Shown one piece after another: positions 17,970 through 25,894 of a DNA stretch of 42,665 nucleotides. Within the stretch, counting starts at the first letter, position 1, and each line of letters begins with the position of its first letter. Source of the DNA: Actinomadura kijaniata NBRC 14229 (GTDB lineage: Bacteria; Actinomycetota; Actinomycetes; Streptosporangiales; Streptosporangiaceae); assembly GCF_001552175.1 (NCBI RefSeq), contig NZ_BCQR01000107.1, forward strand, positions 1 to 42,665, written 5' to 3'. A model generated the notes under the pieces. The model had not been told where the DNA came from, did no database searches, and saw only the letters and a list, made by a program, of their open reading frames with translations. The position numbers and the translations under genes are program-made.

Positions 17970-17983
17970 GATGCACGTGCATC
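17970..17983. promoter_or_regulatory. 14-bp perfect palindrome GATGCACGTGCATC
   Basis: A symmetrical site 83 bp upstream of the ATG at 18066. A partial copy (TTGCACCTGCA) follows within 10 bp. The core differs at one base from the palindrome at 31430-31441, suggesting a shared dimeric regulator. Confidence 0.5.
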
Positions 17984-18065
17984 GGCTCTTGCACCTGCAC
18001 GCCATACCTAGCAGGATTGCCCCGACCCCCGCACTTCCCCGCACGTGAACTCCCCGGAGATCGCG

Positions 18066-18635
18066 ATGACCGCACACCTGAGCGACAGCGACCGACAGGC
18101 GCTGCGCCTCGCCCATGACCTGCGTGAAGAGCTGCGCCAGGCGCTTCCCGGCCAGGCCGCCCCCTCCATCTCCCCCTTCGTCGACCCCTCCGGCCGCCCC
18201 AGCGTGCTGATGCGGATGGACGCCGACACCGCCCACGCGCTGATGGCGTTGCTGGGGGAGCGGCGCGCGGCCCCGGCCGATCCGCGCCGGGCCGAGGGGA
18301 TGCCGCTGGCGGCCCCGGCCCCGCCGCCGGCCTCGCGGCCTCCCTTCCCGGGTGAGGGCAACGTGTACGGCGGTTCGTCGTACCCCGGATCGACGCACAC
18401 CGGCCCGATGCCCACCGTGCCGGGCGGCGTGGTGTCCGGCGGCGCGATGCCCGGCGCCCCCATGCCCAGCGGCGCGGTGCCGAGCGGCGCCCTGCCCGGT
18501 GGCATGGTGCCCGGCGGCATGGCGCAGGCCGACGGTTTCGGCGGCGCGTCGCGCTCGCCGGCCGGGTTCGGCGACCCCGGCTCCACCGGGACCGGGGGCC
18601 TGCCCCTGATGCCGTCCGCATACCCGGGGCGCTGA
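18066..18635 (+). CDS. Hypothetical protein with Gly/Pro/Met-rich C-terminus
   Basis: A 189-aa protein started at the ATG at 18066 because GGAG lies 6 nt upstream (an in-frame ATG at 18045 has none). Residues 1-80 form a compact, probably folded domain (LSDSDRQALRLAHDLREELRQAL, PSVLMRMDADTAHALMALLGERR). Residues 85-189 are low-complexity, with repeated PGGxxSG, MPGxPMPSG and LPGGMVPGGM units and no charged clusters. There is no signal peptide or membrane segment. I recognise no family. The tail may be a flexible, aggregation- or interaction-prone region. It ends in a strong terminator and so appears to be a single-gene unit, perhaps controlled through the palindrome upstream. Confidence 0.6.
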   Translation: MTAHLSDSDRQALRLAHDLREELRQALPGQAAPSISPFVDPSGRPSVLMRMDADTAHALMALLGERRAAPADPRRAEGMPLAAPAPPPASRPPFPGEGNVYGGSSYPGSTHTGPMPTVPGGVVSGGAMPGAPMPSGAVPSGALPGGMVPGGMAQADGFGGASRSPAGFGDPGSTGTGGLPLMPSAYPGR

Positions 18636-18670
18636 CCTCTCGTACGGGGCGACCGGAACGCGATCTCCAG

Positions 18671-18708
18671 CGACGCCCGGGGCGTGAAGCCCCGGGCGTC
18701 GCCTTTTT
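18671..18708 (+). terminator. Strong Rho-independent terminator
   Basis: CGACGCCCGGGGC (18671-18683) pairs perfectly with 18689-18701 around the loop GTGAA and is followed by CCTTTTT. It ends the transcript of the Gly/Pro/Met-rich protein gene. Confidence 0.9.
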
Positions 18709-18807
18709 CATGTTCATCTCCAGATCGGTCAAGAACGCGCAAACCCCTATGCCATAAGGGTTTCAAGGAAAAAGATCTACCTAACCAGGGGCAAAGACGG
18801 CCTGGAT

Positions 18808-18838
18808 TTGGCAGAAACGTGGTAAAGCTGCCTATACT
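18808..18838 (+). promoter_or_regulatory. Candidate housekeeping promoter for DPBB protein gene
   Basis: TTGGCA (18808-18813) and TATACT (18833-18838) are close to -35 and -10 consensus, with a 19-bp spacer. They imply a start near 18845 and a leader of about 360 nt. A near-perfect AT-rich inverted repeat (AAACCCCTAT, GCC, ATAAGGGTTT; 18741-18763, one mismatch) lies upstream. Confidence 0.5.
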
Positions 18839-18843
18839 CGCTG

Positions 18844-19202
18844 ACGGGCCGCCGGCAAAGTGCCATTGACCGGGGCCCGTTCCTGAGCCGTCGTGTCCCG
18901 CCCGCCAGGCGGGTCCACCAGCCGGACCACGACCGTCCATGCAGCGGTCGTCTCCCCCTGAGGCCTGTGCGCCTCCCCGGCACCATTCCCGCTCTCCCAC
19001 GTTCGCGTCGAACGCGCACGCCGCCATTCGGCCCTGCCCGTTCGCGTGGCTGACCCTGCCCTGTCGCCGGGTCCTTCCCCCAGCGGGGTTCCTTCCACGA
19101 CGGCCATTCATCCGAGCTTTCGACTCGGGCCGTACACCCCTTTTCGCCTGCCGTCGTGCGGGCGGGTGACGGCTGCCCAAATCCGCCGAACGAAGGATCC
19201 TC
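18844..19202 (+). other. Long, structured 5' leader of DPBB protein gene
   Basis: There is no gene in this stretch. It contains several perfect short hairpins: ACGGGCC/GGCCCGT (18844-18880), ACGACCG/CGGTCGT (18929-18951), CGTTCG/CGAACG (19000-19014) and CCGAG/CTCGG (19112-19128). It ends with GAAGGATCCTC before ATG. In actinobacteria, genes for secreted cell-wall proteins often have long regulatory leaders, including c-di-AMP riboswitches; I do not recognise the c-di-AMP riboswitch core here. Calling it a regulatory RNA is inference. Confidence 0.4.
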
Positions 19203-19835
19203 ATGCAGAAGCGAGCGCTCAACGCCGTACTCACCGGTGTCACCGGCACCTGCCTGGCCGGAATGATGGTGGCCGGAGTCGCGGCCGCCAGCGGCGACAA
19301 CGCTCCTGAGCAGAAGAAGATGCCGTCCCAGCAGCCGGCCGCCGCCCACGACCAGGCCCGCGCCGCCGCGCCGCCGCAGCGGGCGAGCCGGTCGGGGAAC
19401 GCCCGGAAGGCCGAGCCGAAGAAGAGCGAGAAGAAGGCCGAGCAGAAGGTTCTGCTCGCCGGCAAGACCACCGCGTCCTACTTCTGGGACGACGGTTCGG
19501 GCGTGAACGGCGACACCGGCGCCCCGGCCGGTGGCAAGCCGATGCAGAAGGGCCTTTTCGCCAGCCCGAGCTGGCCGCTGCACACCAAGGTGAAGGTGAG
19601 CTACAACGGCCGCAGCGTCGTCGGTTTCGTCGGCGACCGCGGTCCCGGCGAGCCCTCGCACCGCGGTGTGATGCTGGACCTGGACACCTACACCTTCCGG
19701 TACCTGCTCGACGGAAAGAAGCCGGCGAGCAAGTACAACGCCGGTACCGGCGAGGGCCACCTGAAGGGCCTCAAGTGGGAGGTCCTGGAATGGGGCAAGG
19801 GCGCCGGCAAGAAGGGCGCGCCCCAGCCTTTCTGA
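19203..19835 (+). CDS. Secreted RlpA-like double-psi beta-barrel protein
   Basis: A 210-aa protein. Residues 1-30 are a signal peptide (MQKRALNAVLTGVTGTCLAG, then a hydrophobic stretch ending near GVAAASG). Residues 35-85 are a Lys/Ala/Pro/Glu-rich linker suited to crossing the cell wall. Residues about 88-200 resemble a double-psi beta-barrel: TASYFWDDGSG, GKPMQKGLFASPSWPLHTKVKVSYNG, VGDRGPGEPSHRGVMLDL and YTFRYL. The D-R-G-P and MLDLD positions match the conserved acidic residues of RlpA/expansin-type barrels that act on or bind peptidoglycan. Relatives include Rpf-like and RlpA-like wall-remodelling proteins; catalytic activity is not certain. GAAGGA precedes the ATG. It is flanked by terminators on both sides, so it is monocistronic. 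Confidence 0.75.
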   Translation: MQKRALNAVLTGVTGTCLAGMMVAGVAAASGDNAPEQKKMPSQQPAAAHDQARAAAPPQRASRSGNARKAEPKKSEKKAEQKVLLAGKTTASYFWDDGSGVNGDTGAPAGGKPMQKGLFASPSWPLHTKVKVSYNGRSVVGFVGDRGPGEPSHRGVMLDLDTYTFRYLLDGKKPASKYNAGTGEGHLKGLKWEVLEWGKGAGKKGAPQPF

Positions 19836-19859
19836 TCCCGCGATCCACTCGCGGAACGT

Positions 19860-19896
19860 AAAGTCCCCGCCGCCCGTCACGGTCGGCGGGGACTTT
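19860..19896 (+). terminator. Rho-independent terminator after DPBB protein gene
   Basis: AAAGTCCCCGCCG (19860-19872) pairs perfectly with CGGCGGGGACTTT (19884-19896) across an 11-nt loop. The A and T ends allow termination in both directions, which also suits the convergent pseudogene that ends at 19917. Confidence 0.85.
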
Positions 19897-19916
19897 ACTC
19901 TGCGATGTGATGTGCC

Positions 19917-20131
19917 TTACTTCGCGAGGCTCTTCTCGATGTCGGCCAGGACGCCCAGCGCCGCCGCCGGAGTGATCTTCCTCGGCCGGTCCAGGATCTT
20001 TCCGGAAGGAGCTCGGCCAGGACCAGGCCGGACCGGACGGCGGTGACCTCGTCCCGCGCCGGGGTTCCCAGATTGCCGAGCACCTCGTGGTCGCCGGTCA
20101 GCCGGGTCCTGAGGTAGGCCCCCGCCATCAT
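19917..20131 (-). pseudogene. Frameshifted small gene, unknown function
   Basis: The minus strand reads MMAGAYLRTRLTGDHEV, LGTPARDEVTAVRSGLVLAELLPE in one frame. It then continues as KILDRPRKITPAAALGVLADIEKSLAK and a stop in another. The switch occurs within GGAAAG near 20010; one extra A would restore a single frame of about 72 codons. Both halves look like genuine, well-formed protein. It could therefore be a real single-base deletion, a sequencing error in an A-run, or, least likely, recoding. The start is uncertain: the frame is open further upstream into the end of the kinase gene, where AAGGAG occurs. Confidence 0.55.
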
Positions 20132-20198
20132 CTCCGGGGGCGATCCGAGGGGACGGGCGGGCGGCGCGGTGCCTGGGGCGGTCCCCAGCGAAAGGGCG

Positions 20199-21452
20199 TT
20201 ACTGCCTGCCCGATCCCCGCGGAACTCCTTCCATGCTGACACGGGACCCCGCCCCGAGGTAAGGGCTCGGCTCACGGGCCACGCGCAGCGCCTCGCGCAC
20301 ACTGGCCACCGGGTCGTCCAGGTGGTAGATCCGTTCGGACGGCTCGATGCCGTCCAGGAACTCCTGGTAGCGGACCGCGTAGGCCAGGTGCGCGAGGGGC
20401 TCGGCGAGGGCGAGCGCGCGTTCCGGGCGGGACCGGGGCCGGTGCCGCCGCCAGGCGTCGGCCCAGGCGCGGGCGGCCACGGCCTTCCGGTCCTCGGACA
20501 GGTAGTCGAACGCCCGCAGCCCGTCGAGCACCGGGTCGCCGAGGTGCGCGTCGGCGAAGTCGAGGACGACCGGCGGGCCGCCGCCGGACCGCCAGTTGCC
20601 GGGGTGGAAGTCGCCGTGGACGAGGGTGGCGGGCAGCCCGCACTCCGCCAGCGCGGCCCAGCGCCGGTTGAGGTCGTGGGCGGCGGCGCGCTCGTCCTCG
20701 GTCAGCTCCCCGGCCAGGCGCTCGTCGAGCAGCGCGGCGACCCGGCCGGCGAGCACCGGCGGGCGCCGGTCGGGCAGCGCCTCCCCACCGCCGTCGTAAC
20801 GCGCCTGCGCGGCGGCCATGCGCGACACGGCGCTGACGACGAGCGGGGCGGCGGCGTTCCAGCAGTCCTCGCCGGGCAGGTCCTCCATCAGCAGCCGGCC
20901 GCTCCCCGCCGCCAGGACGGTCGGCACGATCCCCGGGTCGGTCCGGGCCAGGGCGGCGATGGCGGCGGCCTCGTCGGCGGCGAACGCGGGAAGGGTCTTC
21001 ATCCACACGGGCCCGGCGGCGGTCGGCAGCCGGAACAGGCCGGACAGGTTCCAGGTCCGGTGCTGCTCGGCGGGGCCCGTCACCGGACGGCCCAGGCCGG
21101 CCAGGGCGTCCGACGCCCAGTCCAGCAGCTCGCGCAGCCCGTCGAGCCGCGCCCACGGCGCCCGCGACGGCTCGGGGGCGGTGAGCGCGTCATGATCGAC
21201 GTTGCCGGAGAGGACGCCGGGCGCGGGCCGTCCGAGGGCCTCGACGTGGTAGGTCACGTGCCCGTCCCGTCCGCCCTCCCCGCCTGCCACCTCCAGCAGG
21301 CGCAGCACCACGACGGGAACGCCGAGCGCCCGCCGCAGCCGGGCCACGACGGGTCCGGTCTCGGCCCACCAGGGGGAGTCCACCGGGAACGGGCCGACCA
21401 CGCCGAGCCCCTCGCCGTCCGCCGTCACGTGCGCGCTGACCGTTCGCCCCAT
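20199..21452 (-). CDS. Aminoglycoside phosphotransferase (APH)-fold protein
   Basis: A 417-aa protein whose C-terminal 280 residues are an APH/choline-kinase-like fold. Visible are a lysine in VWMKTLP (K152) for ATP binding, the Brenner motif HGDFHPGNW (279-287) with the catalytic Asp and metal-binding Asn, and the DFG-like LDFADAHLGDP (297-307). Residues 1-125 form an extra N-terminal region (VSAHVTADGEGLGVVGPFPVDSPWW) found in actinomycete homologues. The phosphoryl acceptor is unknown; resistance to an aminoglycoside should not be assumed, because most of these genes are housekeeping. It is divergent from the DUF418 gene with only 47 bp between them, so the promoters are packed together. 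Confidence 0.8.
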   Translation of the reverse strand: MGRTVSAHVTADGEGLGVVGPFPVDSPWWAETGPVVARLRRALGVPVVVLRLLEVAGGEGGRDGHVTYHVEALGRPAPGVLSGNVDHDALTAPEPSRAPWARLDGLRELLDWASDALAGLGRPVTGPAEQHRTWNLSGLFRLPTAAGPVWMKTLPAFAADEAAAIAALARTDPGIVPTVLAAGSGRLLMEDLPGEDCWNAAAPLVVSAVSRMAAAQARYDGGGEALPDRRPPVLAGRVAALLDERLAGELTEDERAAAHDLNRRWAALAECGLPATLVHGDFHPGNWRSGGGPPVVLDFADAHLGDPVLDGLRAFDYLSEDRKAVAARAWADAWRRHRPRSRPERALALAEPLAHLAYAVRYQEFLDGIEPSERIYHLDDPVASVREALRVAREPSPYLGAGSRVSMEGVPRGSGRQ

Positions 21453-21499
21453 CGCACCAGGTTAGGTTCTCGGTAGCCGACGTTCACGCGAGGGAGACG

Positions 21500-22480
21500 A
21501 TGACCGCTGCCCCGTCCCGCCGGATCGCCGAGGTCGACGCGGTCCGGGGGCTGGCCCTGTGCGGCATCCTGGCCGTGAACGTCGTCGGGATGTCGGGCAT
21601 GCCGCTCGGCTCCGGGGTCACGGCCGCGCTCTACGAGACGGCGCTGCACCAGCGCTTCTTCCCGGTCTTCTCGTTCCTGTTCGGGGTGGGCTCGGCGCTG
21701 TTCCTGCGCTCGGCGGCGCGGCACACCGACCATCCGGGAGCGCTGCTGCTGGCCCGCCTGGGCTTTCTGATCTTCATCGGGCTGGCGCACCGGACGCTCC
21801 AGCCGCGCGAGGTGCTGCTGTCGTACGCCGTGGTCGGGATCGTGGTGCTGCTGCCGTTCTCCCTGCTGCCCCGCCGGGCGGCGCTGGGCGCGGGGGCCGT
21901 GCTGACCGGGGCGGGCCTGGTCGCCTTCCACGGCGGCAGCGCGCTCATCCCGGGGCTGTTCCTGCTGGGGCTGGCCGCCGCGCGCTACGGCCTGGCCGAC
22001 GATCTCGAACGGCGTCCCCGCCGGACGGCGGCGGCGTTCGGGACGAGCGCGCTCCTGGCCCTGGCGGCCGACGGCGCGCAGCTCCTCACCGGCGCGCGGC
22101 CGGGCGACTCGTGGCTGCCCGCCGCCGCGGGCCTGCTCACGGGGGCCGCCTACGTGACCGGCCTGCTGCTCCTGCTGCGGACGCGGGCCGCCCCTCCGCT
22201 GCTGGCGGTGCTGGTCCCGCTGGGACGGGCGGCGCTGACGAACTACCTGACGGCGACCGTGCTGATCGTGATCGCCCTGCGGGTGGTCCCGCTGGACGAC
22301 GCTCCCCACCATGACCGGGTCCTGGTGCTGAGCGTCGCGATCCTGGCCGTCCAGACGGCGTTCTGCCGCTGGTGGCTGGCCCGTTTCCGGTACGGCCCCG
22401 CCGAGTGGGTCTGGCGCTGCCTGACCTGGTGGAAGCCCCTGCCGAACGCTATCGGTAGCGCCGGGAGAACGTCTGGTTGA
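21500..22480 (+). CDS. DUF418/YeiB-family membrane protein
   Basis: A 326-aa protein with about nine membrane segments. It opens RRIAEVDAVRGLALCGILAVNVVGM, the standard N-terminus of the YeiB/DUF418 acyltransferase-like membrane family. Other family traits are FFPVFSFLFGVGSALFL, the short RALTNYL-type segment (GRAALTNYLTATVLIVIAL), and the C-terminal FRYGPAEWVWRCLTWWKPLP, the conserved box that gives DUF418 its name. The family is thought to modify envelope molecules, but no substrate is established. AGGGAGACG precedes the ATG. Its 3' end overlaps that of the convergent gene at 22449-22991 by 32 bp. Confidence 0.88.
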   Translation: MTAAPSRRIAEVDAVRGLALCGILAVNVVGMSGMPLGSGVTAALYETALHQRFFPVFSFLFGVGSALFLRSAARHTDHPGALLLARLGFLIFIGLAHRTLQPREVLLSYAVVGIVVLLPFSLLPRRAALGAGAVLTGAGLVAFHGGSALIPGLFLLGLAAARYGLADDLERRPRRTAAAFGTSALLALAADGAQLLTGARPGDSWLPAAAGLLTGAAYVTGLLLLLRTRAAPPLLAVLVPLGRAALTNYLTATVLIVIALRVVPLDDAPHHDRVLVLSVAILAVQTAFCRWWLARFRYGPAEWVWRCLTWWKPLPNAIGSAGRTSG

Positions 22481-22991
22481 TCCATTCCAGCGTGGCCCCG
22501 GGAGCGTCGGAGGCCGGTCCCTCCGGCGGCGGGGCCGCGCGCTTGCGGGCCGCCTCCTCCGAACGGTCCACCGAACCGACCAGGCGGCCGTTCTGGAACG
22601 TCAGCTCGTGGACGCGCTCGTACTTCCACGCCGCCTGGAAACCCATGTGCACGTAGAGGTCCTGGACGAAGTCCCGGCCGATCAGGAGCCCGCCGGTGAA
22701 GTCGACGGGGATCTCCAGCCCGGTGTGCGGGGGGTTGCCGTGCCCCCGGCCCCGGGGACGCACCCCGAACACCTCGGCGTCCCGGTCCTCCAGCCCGAGC
22801 TCCACCTCGGTGAGGAGCAGGCGGTCCCCGGCCACCGTGTACTCGGCGATGAATCCGCGCCAGCAGGCGGTCGACAGCGGCCGCACCTCCAGGCCGTGGT
22901 CGGCCGGGTCGAACAGCCCCTCGCCGTTCTCGCCGACCAGCGAGTACGTCTCGCCCCCGTAGACGACGCGGTCGTTGATCTGTCCCGTCAT
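22449..22991 (-). CDS. Conserved hypothetical protein
   Basis: A 180-aa soluble protein with a beta-rich middle (RVVYGGETYSLVGENGEGLFDP; FIAEYTVAGDRLLLTEVELGL) and two Phe/Tyr-rich stretches (DFTGGLLIGRDFVQDLYVHMGFQAAWKYERVHELTF). The last 40 residues contain a Pro/Ala-rich linker and WINQTFSRRYR. This pattern fits a small single-domain protein seen in various bacteria, but I cannot name a family or function. The ribosome binding site is weak. It overlaps the end of the DUF418 gene and diverges from the ChoD-like gene (124-bp gap). Confidence 0.6.
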   Translation of the reverse strand: MTGQINDRVVYGGETYSLVGENGEGLFDPADHGLEVRPLSTACWRGFIAEYTVAGDRLLLTEVELGLEDRDAEVFGVRPRGRGHGNPPHTGLEIPVDFTGGLLIGRDFVQDLYVHMGFQAAWKYERVHELTFQNGRLVGSVDRSEEAARKRAAPPPEGPASDAPGATLEWINQTFSRRYR

Positions 22992-23115
22992 GGACGCAGT
23001 GTCCAGGGGTTGTCATCCGGGTGACAAGACCCTGGCGCAACTGTGGCGTCCGGCCCATTGCCCGGGGAGGGGGCGGGCACGGATAGTCGGGGCGTTCTCG
23101 ACGCTGGAGGTGCCG

Positions 23116-24804
23116 GTGGACACCGCCTGGTTCGACGTGCTCGTGGTGGGCTCGGGGTTCGGCGGCAGCGTGGCGGCGTTGCGGCTGGTGGAGAAGGGGT
23201 ACCGGGTCGCGGTGCTGGAGGCGGGGCGGCGGTTCGGGGAGGAGGACCTTCCCCGCACCTCGTGGCACCTGCGCCGCTACCTGTGGGCGCCCTGGCTCGG
23301 CTGCCGCGGCGTGCAGCGCATCCACCTGGTGCGGGGCGAGGCCGGGGTGCTGGTCCTGGCCGGCGCGGGGGTCGGCGGCGGGTCGCTGGTGTACGCCAAC
23401 ACGCTGTACGAGCCGCCCGAGCCGTTCTTCGCCGACCGGCAGTGGGGCCATATCACCGACTGGCGGGACGAGCTCGCGCCGTTCTACGACCAGGCCCGGC
23501 GGATGCTGGGCGTCACCGTCAACCCGATCGTCACCCCGGCCGACGAGGCGGTCCGGCGCGTCGCCGAGCGGATGGGCGTCGGCCACACCTTCCACCCGAC
23601 GCCGGTCGGCGTCTTCTTCGGCGACGGGACGCCCGGCAGGACCGCCCCCGACCCCTACTTCGGCGGCGCGGGACCGGAGCGCACCTCCTGCACCGCCTGC
23701 GGGTCCTGCATGGTCGGATGCCGCACCGGCGCCAAGAACACCCTGACCAAGAACTACCTCCACCTTGCCGAACGCGCGGGCGCGCGCGTCCTGCCCGACA
23801 CCACCGTCACCGCGATCACCCCGGTGGACGGCGGCTACGAGGTGGAGGTGCTGCGGACGCAGGCGCTGCCGGGGCGGCGGCGCCGGCGGCTGCGGGCCGC
23901 GCACGTGGTGCTGGCCGCCGGGACCTACGGCACGCAGCGGCTCCTGCACCGCATGCGCGACACCGGGCGGCTCCCGGGGCTGTCGCCGCGCCTCGGCGAG
24001 GTCACCCGCACCAACTCCGAGGCGCTGCTCGGCGTGGAACGCATGACCGGCCGGCACCGCCCGGGCGATGTGGACCACAGCACCGGGCTGGCGATCACCT
24101 CCTCGTTCCACCCCGACGAGCGCACCCACATCGAGCCGACCCGCTACGGCGCGGGCAACAACGCCATGGGCCTCATCCGCACCCTCCTCATCGACGGCGG
24201 CGACGGCCCCCGCTGGCGGAGGTTCCTCGGGGAGGCGGCCCGCCGGCCGGGGACGATCGTGCGCGGGCTGTCCCTGCGGGACTGGGCGAAACGCACCGTC
24301 ATCGCGCTGGTCATGCAGACCGACGACAACTCCGTCACCGTCGGCCTGCGGGGCCGCGGCCTGGTCGCGCGGCGCGGCGCGGGCGAGCCGCGGCCCACCT
24401 GGATCCCGATCGCGCACACCGCCACGCGGATGCTGGCCGAGGAGCTGGACGCGACGCCCGGCGGCACGTGGTTCGACCTGTTCGACATCCCGACCACGGC
24501 GCACTTCCTCGGCGGCTGCGTGATCGGCGACTCCCCGCGGACCGGTGTCATCGACCCCTACCACCGCGTCTACGGCCATCCCGGCCTGCACGTCGTGGAC
24601 GGCTCGGCGATCTCGGCGAACCTCGGCGTCAACCCGTCCCTGACGATCACCGCGCAGGCCGAACGCGCCCTGTCGCTGTGGCCCAACAAGGGCGAGGACG
24701 ACCCGCGCCCGCCCCTCGGCGCCCCCTACCGGCGGCTGAGGCCGGTCCCGCCCCGCGCCCCGGCCGTCCCCGGCCACGCCCCGGCCGCCCTGCGGCTGCC
24801 GTGA
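23116..24804 (+). CDS. choD: GMC-type FAD oxidoreductase, ChoD/cholesterol-oxidase-like
   Basis: A 562-aa flavoprotein started at GTG 23116 because GGAGG lies 5 nt upstream. It then begins MDTAWFDVLVVGSGFGGSVA, placing the Rossmann GxGxxG at residues 12-17. Long blocks match mycobacterial ChoD: KGYRVAVLEAGRRF, AGAGVGGGSLVYANTLY, DPYFGGAGPERTSC, CRTGAKNTLTKNYL, HFLGGCVIGD and SANLGVNPSLTITAQAERA. The C-terminal His/Asn active-site region of the GMC fold is present (TAHFLGG, NLGVNPS). The reaction would be oxidation of a hydroxyl group with FAD. The true substrate of ChoD proteins is debated, so steroid activity is not certain. A Cys cluster (CTACGSCMVGC) is retained. It may work with the nearby F420-type and MpaB-type genes. 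Confidence 0.85.
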   Translation: MDTAWFDVLVVGSGFGGSVAALRLVEKGYRVAVLEAGRRFGEEDLPRTSWHLRRYLWAPWLGCRGVQRIHLVRGEAGVLVLAGAGVGGGSLVYANTLYEPPEPFFADRQWGHITDWRDELAPFYDQARRMLGVTVNPIVTPADEAVRRVAERMGVGHTFHPTPVGVFFGDGTPGRTAPDPYFGGAGPERTSCTACGSCMVGCRTGAKNTLTKNYLHLAERAGARVLPDTTVTAITPVDGGYEVEVLRTQALPGRRRRRLRAAHVVLAAGTYGTQRLLHRMRDTGRLPGLSPRLGEVTRTNSEALLGVERMTGRHRPGDVDHSTGLAITSSFHPDERTHIEPTRYGAGNNAMGLIRTLLIDGGDGPRWRRFLGEAARRPGTIVRGLSLRDWAKRTVIALVMQTDDNSVTVGLRGRGLVARRGAGEPRPTWIPIAHTATRMLAEELDATPGGTWFDLFDIPTTAHFLGGCVIGDSPRTGVIDPYHRVYGHPGLHVVDGSAISANLGVNPSLTITAQAERALSLWPNKGEDDPRPPLGAPYRRLRPVPPRAPAVPGHAPAALRLP

Positions 24805-24817
24805 CCCGTGCCGTGCC

Positions 24818-25753
24818 TCACAGCAGCTCCACCACCTGGGCGAACTCCTCCATCTGGCGGTCGGGCACCAGGTAGTAGGAGAAGCCGTACCGGTCGCGGC
24901 GCGCGACCATCTGCTCGGCGATGTGCCCGGGCGGCCCGACGAACTGGCTCGGCATGTCCAGCACCAGGTCGGCGGGCAGGTCCCAGCCGCGTTCCCGGGC
25001 CGTCCGCTCGGCGACCCGGCGCGGGTCGGGGCCGAACCTCGGCGTCACCAGCATGCTGAGCTCCACCTCGCGCCCGTCGGCGGCCTCCCGCACCCGGTCG
25101 ACCTTGCGGGCGATCGTGTCGGGGAGCCGTTCGGAGACCTCCTCGGAGATGGCGCCGCCCGGCAGCGCGCGCGGCAGGATCCCGACGATGTCGGCGTACC
25201 GGCCCGCCAGCCCCAGCATCCGCCCGCTGCCCGCCCCCACCAGGATCGGCGGCCTGCGCTCGGGGACCGGGAAGACCGTCAGGTCGCGCACCCGGTAGTG
25301 CGCGCCCTCCAGGGTGGTCTTCCGCCCGTCGAGAAGGCTCCGCAGCAGCCGCAGCGACTCCTCCAGCCGGTCCACCCGGACGCCCGCCGCGTCGAACGCC
25401 ATCCCCGCCCGCTCGTACTCCTCCCGCAGCCACCCCGCGCCGACGCCCAGCTCGAAGCGGCCCCCGGAGACCTCGTCCAGGGTGGCGGCCTCCTTGGCGA
25501 GCACCACCGGGTGCCGGTAGTCGTTGGCCAGCACCAGCGTGCCGACCCGCAGCGTCCGGGTCGCGCACGCCGCCGCCGTCAGCGCCACCATCGGCGCGAG
25601 CTGGTCGCCGAACGGCTCGCTGACGAAGTGGTCCCGCAGCGTCAGCGTCGCGTACCCGAGCTCCTCGGCCCGCCGCGCGAGGGCGACCAGGTCCCGCGCG
25701 GTGCGGGCGGACTCGGCGGCCACGCCGAAGCGGAAAGGTCTCACATCGTTCAT
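24818..25753 (-). CDS. LLM-class F420-dependent oxidoreductase (TIGR03621-like)
   Basis: A 311-aa TIM-barrel protein of the luciferase-like monooxygenase superfamily. It opens MNDVRPFRFGVAAESARTA, a form typical of actinobacterial F420-dependent family members. Further hallmarks are LRDHFVSEPFGDQLAPMVALTAAA, TLRVGTLVLANDYRHPVVLAKEAATLDEVSGGRFELGVGAGW (described in parts), VPERRPPILVGAGSGRML and the C-terminal FVGPPGHIAEQMV. The Pro-Val-Val-Leu-Ala-Lys block contacts the cofactor in LLM enzymes. The substrate is unknown. It is convergent with the ChoD-like gene, with only 13 bp between stops, and diverges from the DUF3311 gene. The start at 25753 has a weak GGACGG site; an upstream in-frame ATG is less likely. 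Confidence 0.85.
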   Translation of the reverse strand: MNDVRPFRFGVAAESARTARDLVALARRAEELGYATLTLRDHFVSEPFGDQLAPMVALTAAACATRTLRVGTLVLANDYRHPVVLAKEAATLDEVSGGRFELGVGAGWLREEYERAGMAFDAAGVRVDRLEESLRLLRSLLDGRKTTLEGAHYRVRDLTVFPVPERRPPILVGAGSGRMLGLAGRYADIVGILPRALPGGAISEEVSERLPDTIARKVDRVREAADGREVELSMLVTPRFGPDPRRVAERTARERGWDLPADLVLDMPSQFVGPPGHIAEQMVARRDRYGFSYYLVPDRQMEEFAQVVELL

Positions 25754-25894
25754 CCGTCCATGCTGCGGGCGGCGGGAGGGGCGGTGCTGGCGGGAAAACG
25801 ACATCGGATTTGCGTGAGGACCCTGGTGCGGAGGGTGATCGCGAAGCAGGATTGCGGGGACCGTGTCCGGCCGCTCCCCTCTGGAGGACCGCCC

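Noticed and set aside
18844..19202. c-di-AMP (ydaO-type) riboswitch in the DPBB leader
   Set aside because: The expected GGGGACC, GGGUGAAUC and CCGUCAGCUAACCUCGUAGGCG-like core was not found in order on the plus strand, so only a generic structured leader is claimed.
20005..20015. Programmed ribosomal frameshift in the small gene
   Set aside because: There is no slippery heptamer with a downstream pseudoknot and the A-run is short; a deletion or read error explains it better.
20199..21452. Aminoglycoside resistance gene
   Set aside because: The fold is APH-like, but the N-terminal extension and lack of resistance context do not support a specific resistance role.
22243..24777. 844-codon minus-strand open frame over the ChoD-like gene
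   Set aside because: Antisense shadow; the plus-strand ChoD motifs are unmistakable and the antisense product has no domain.
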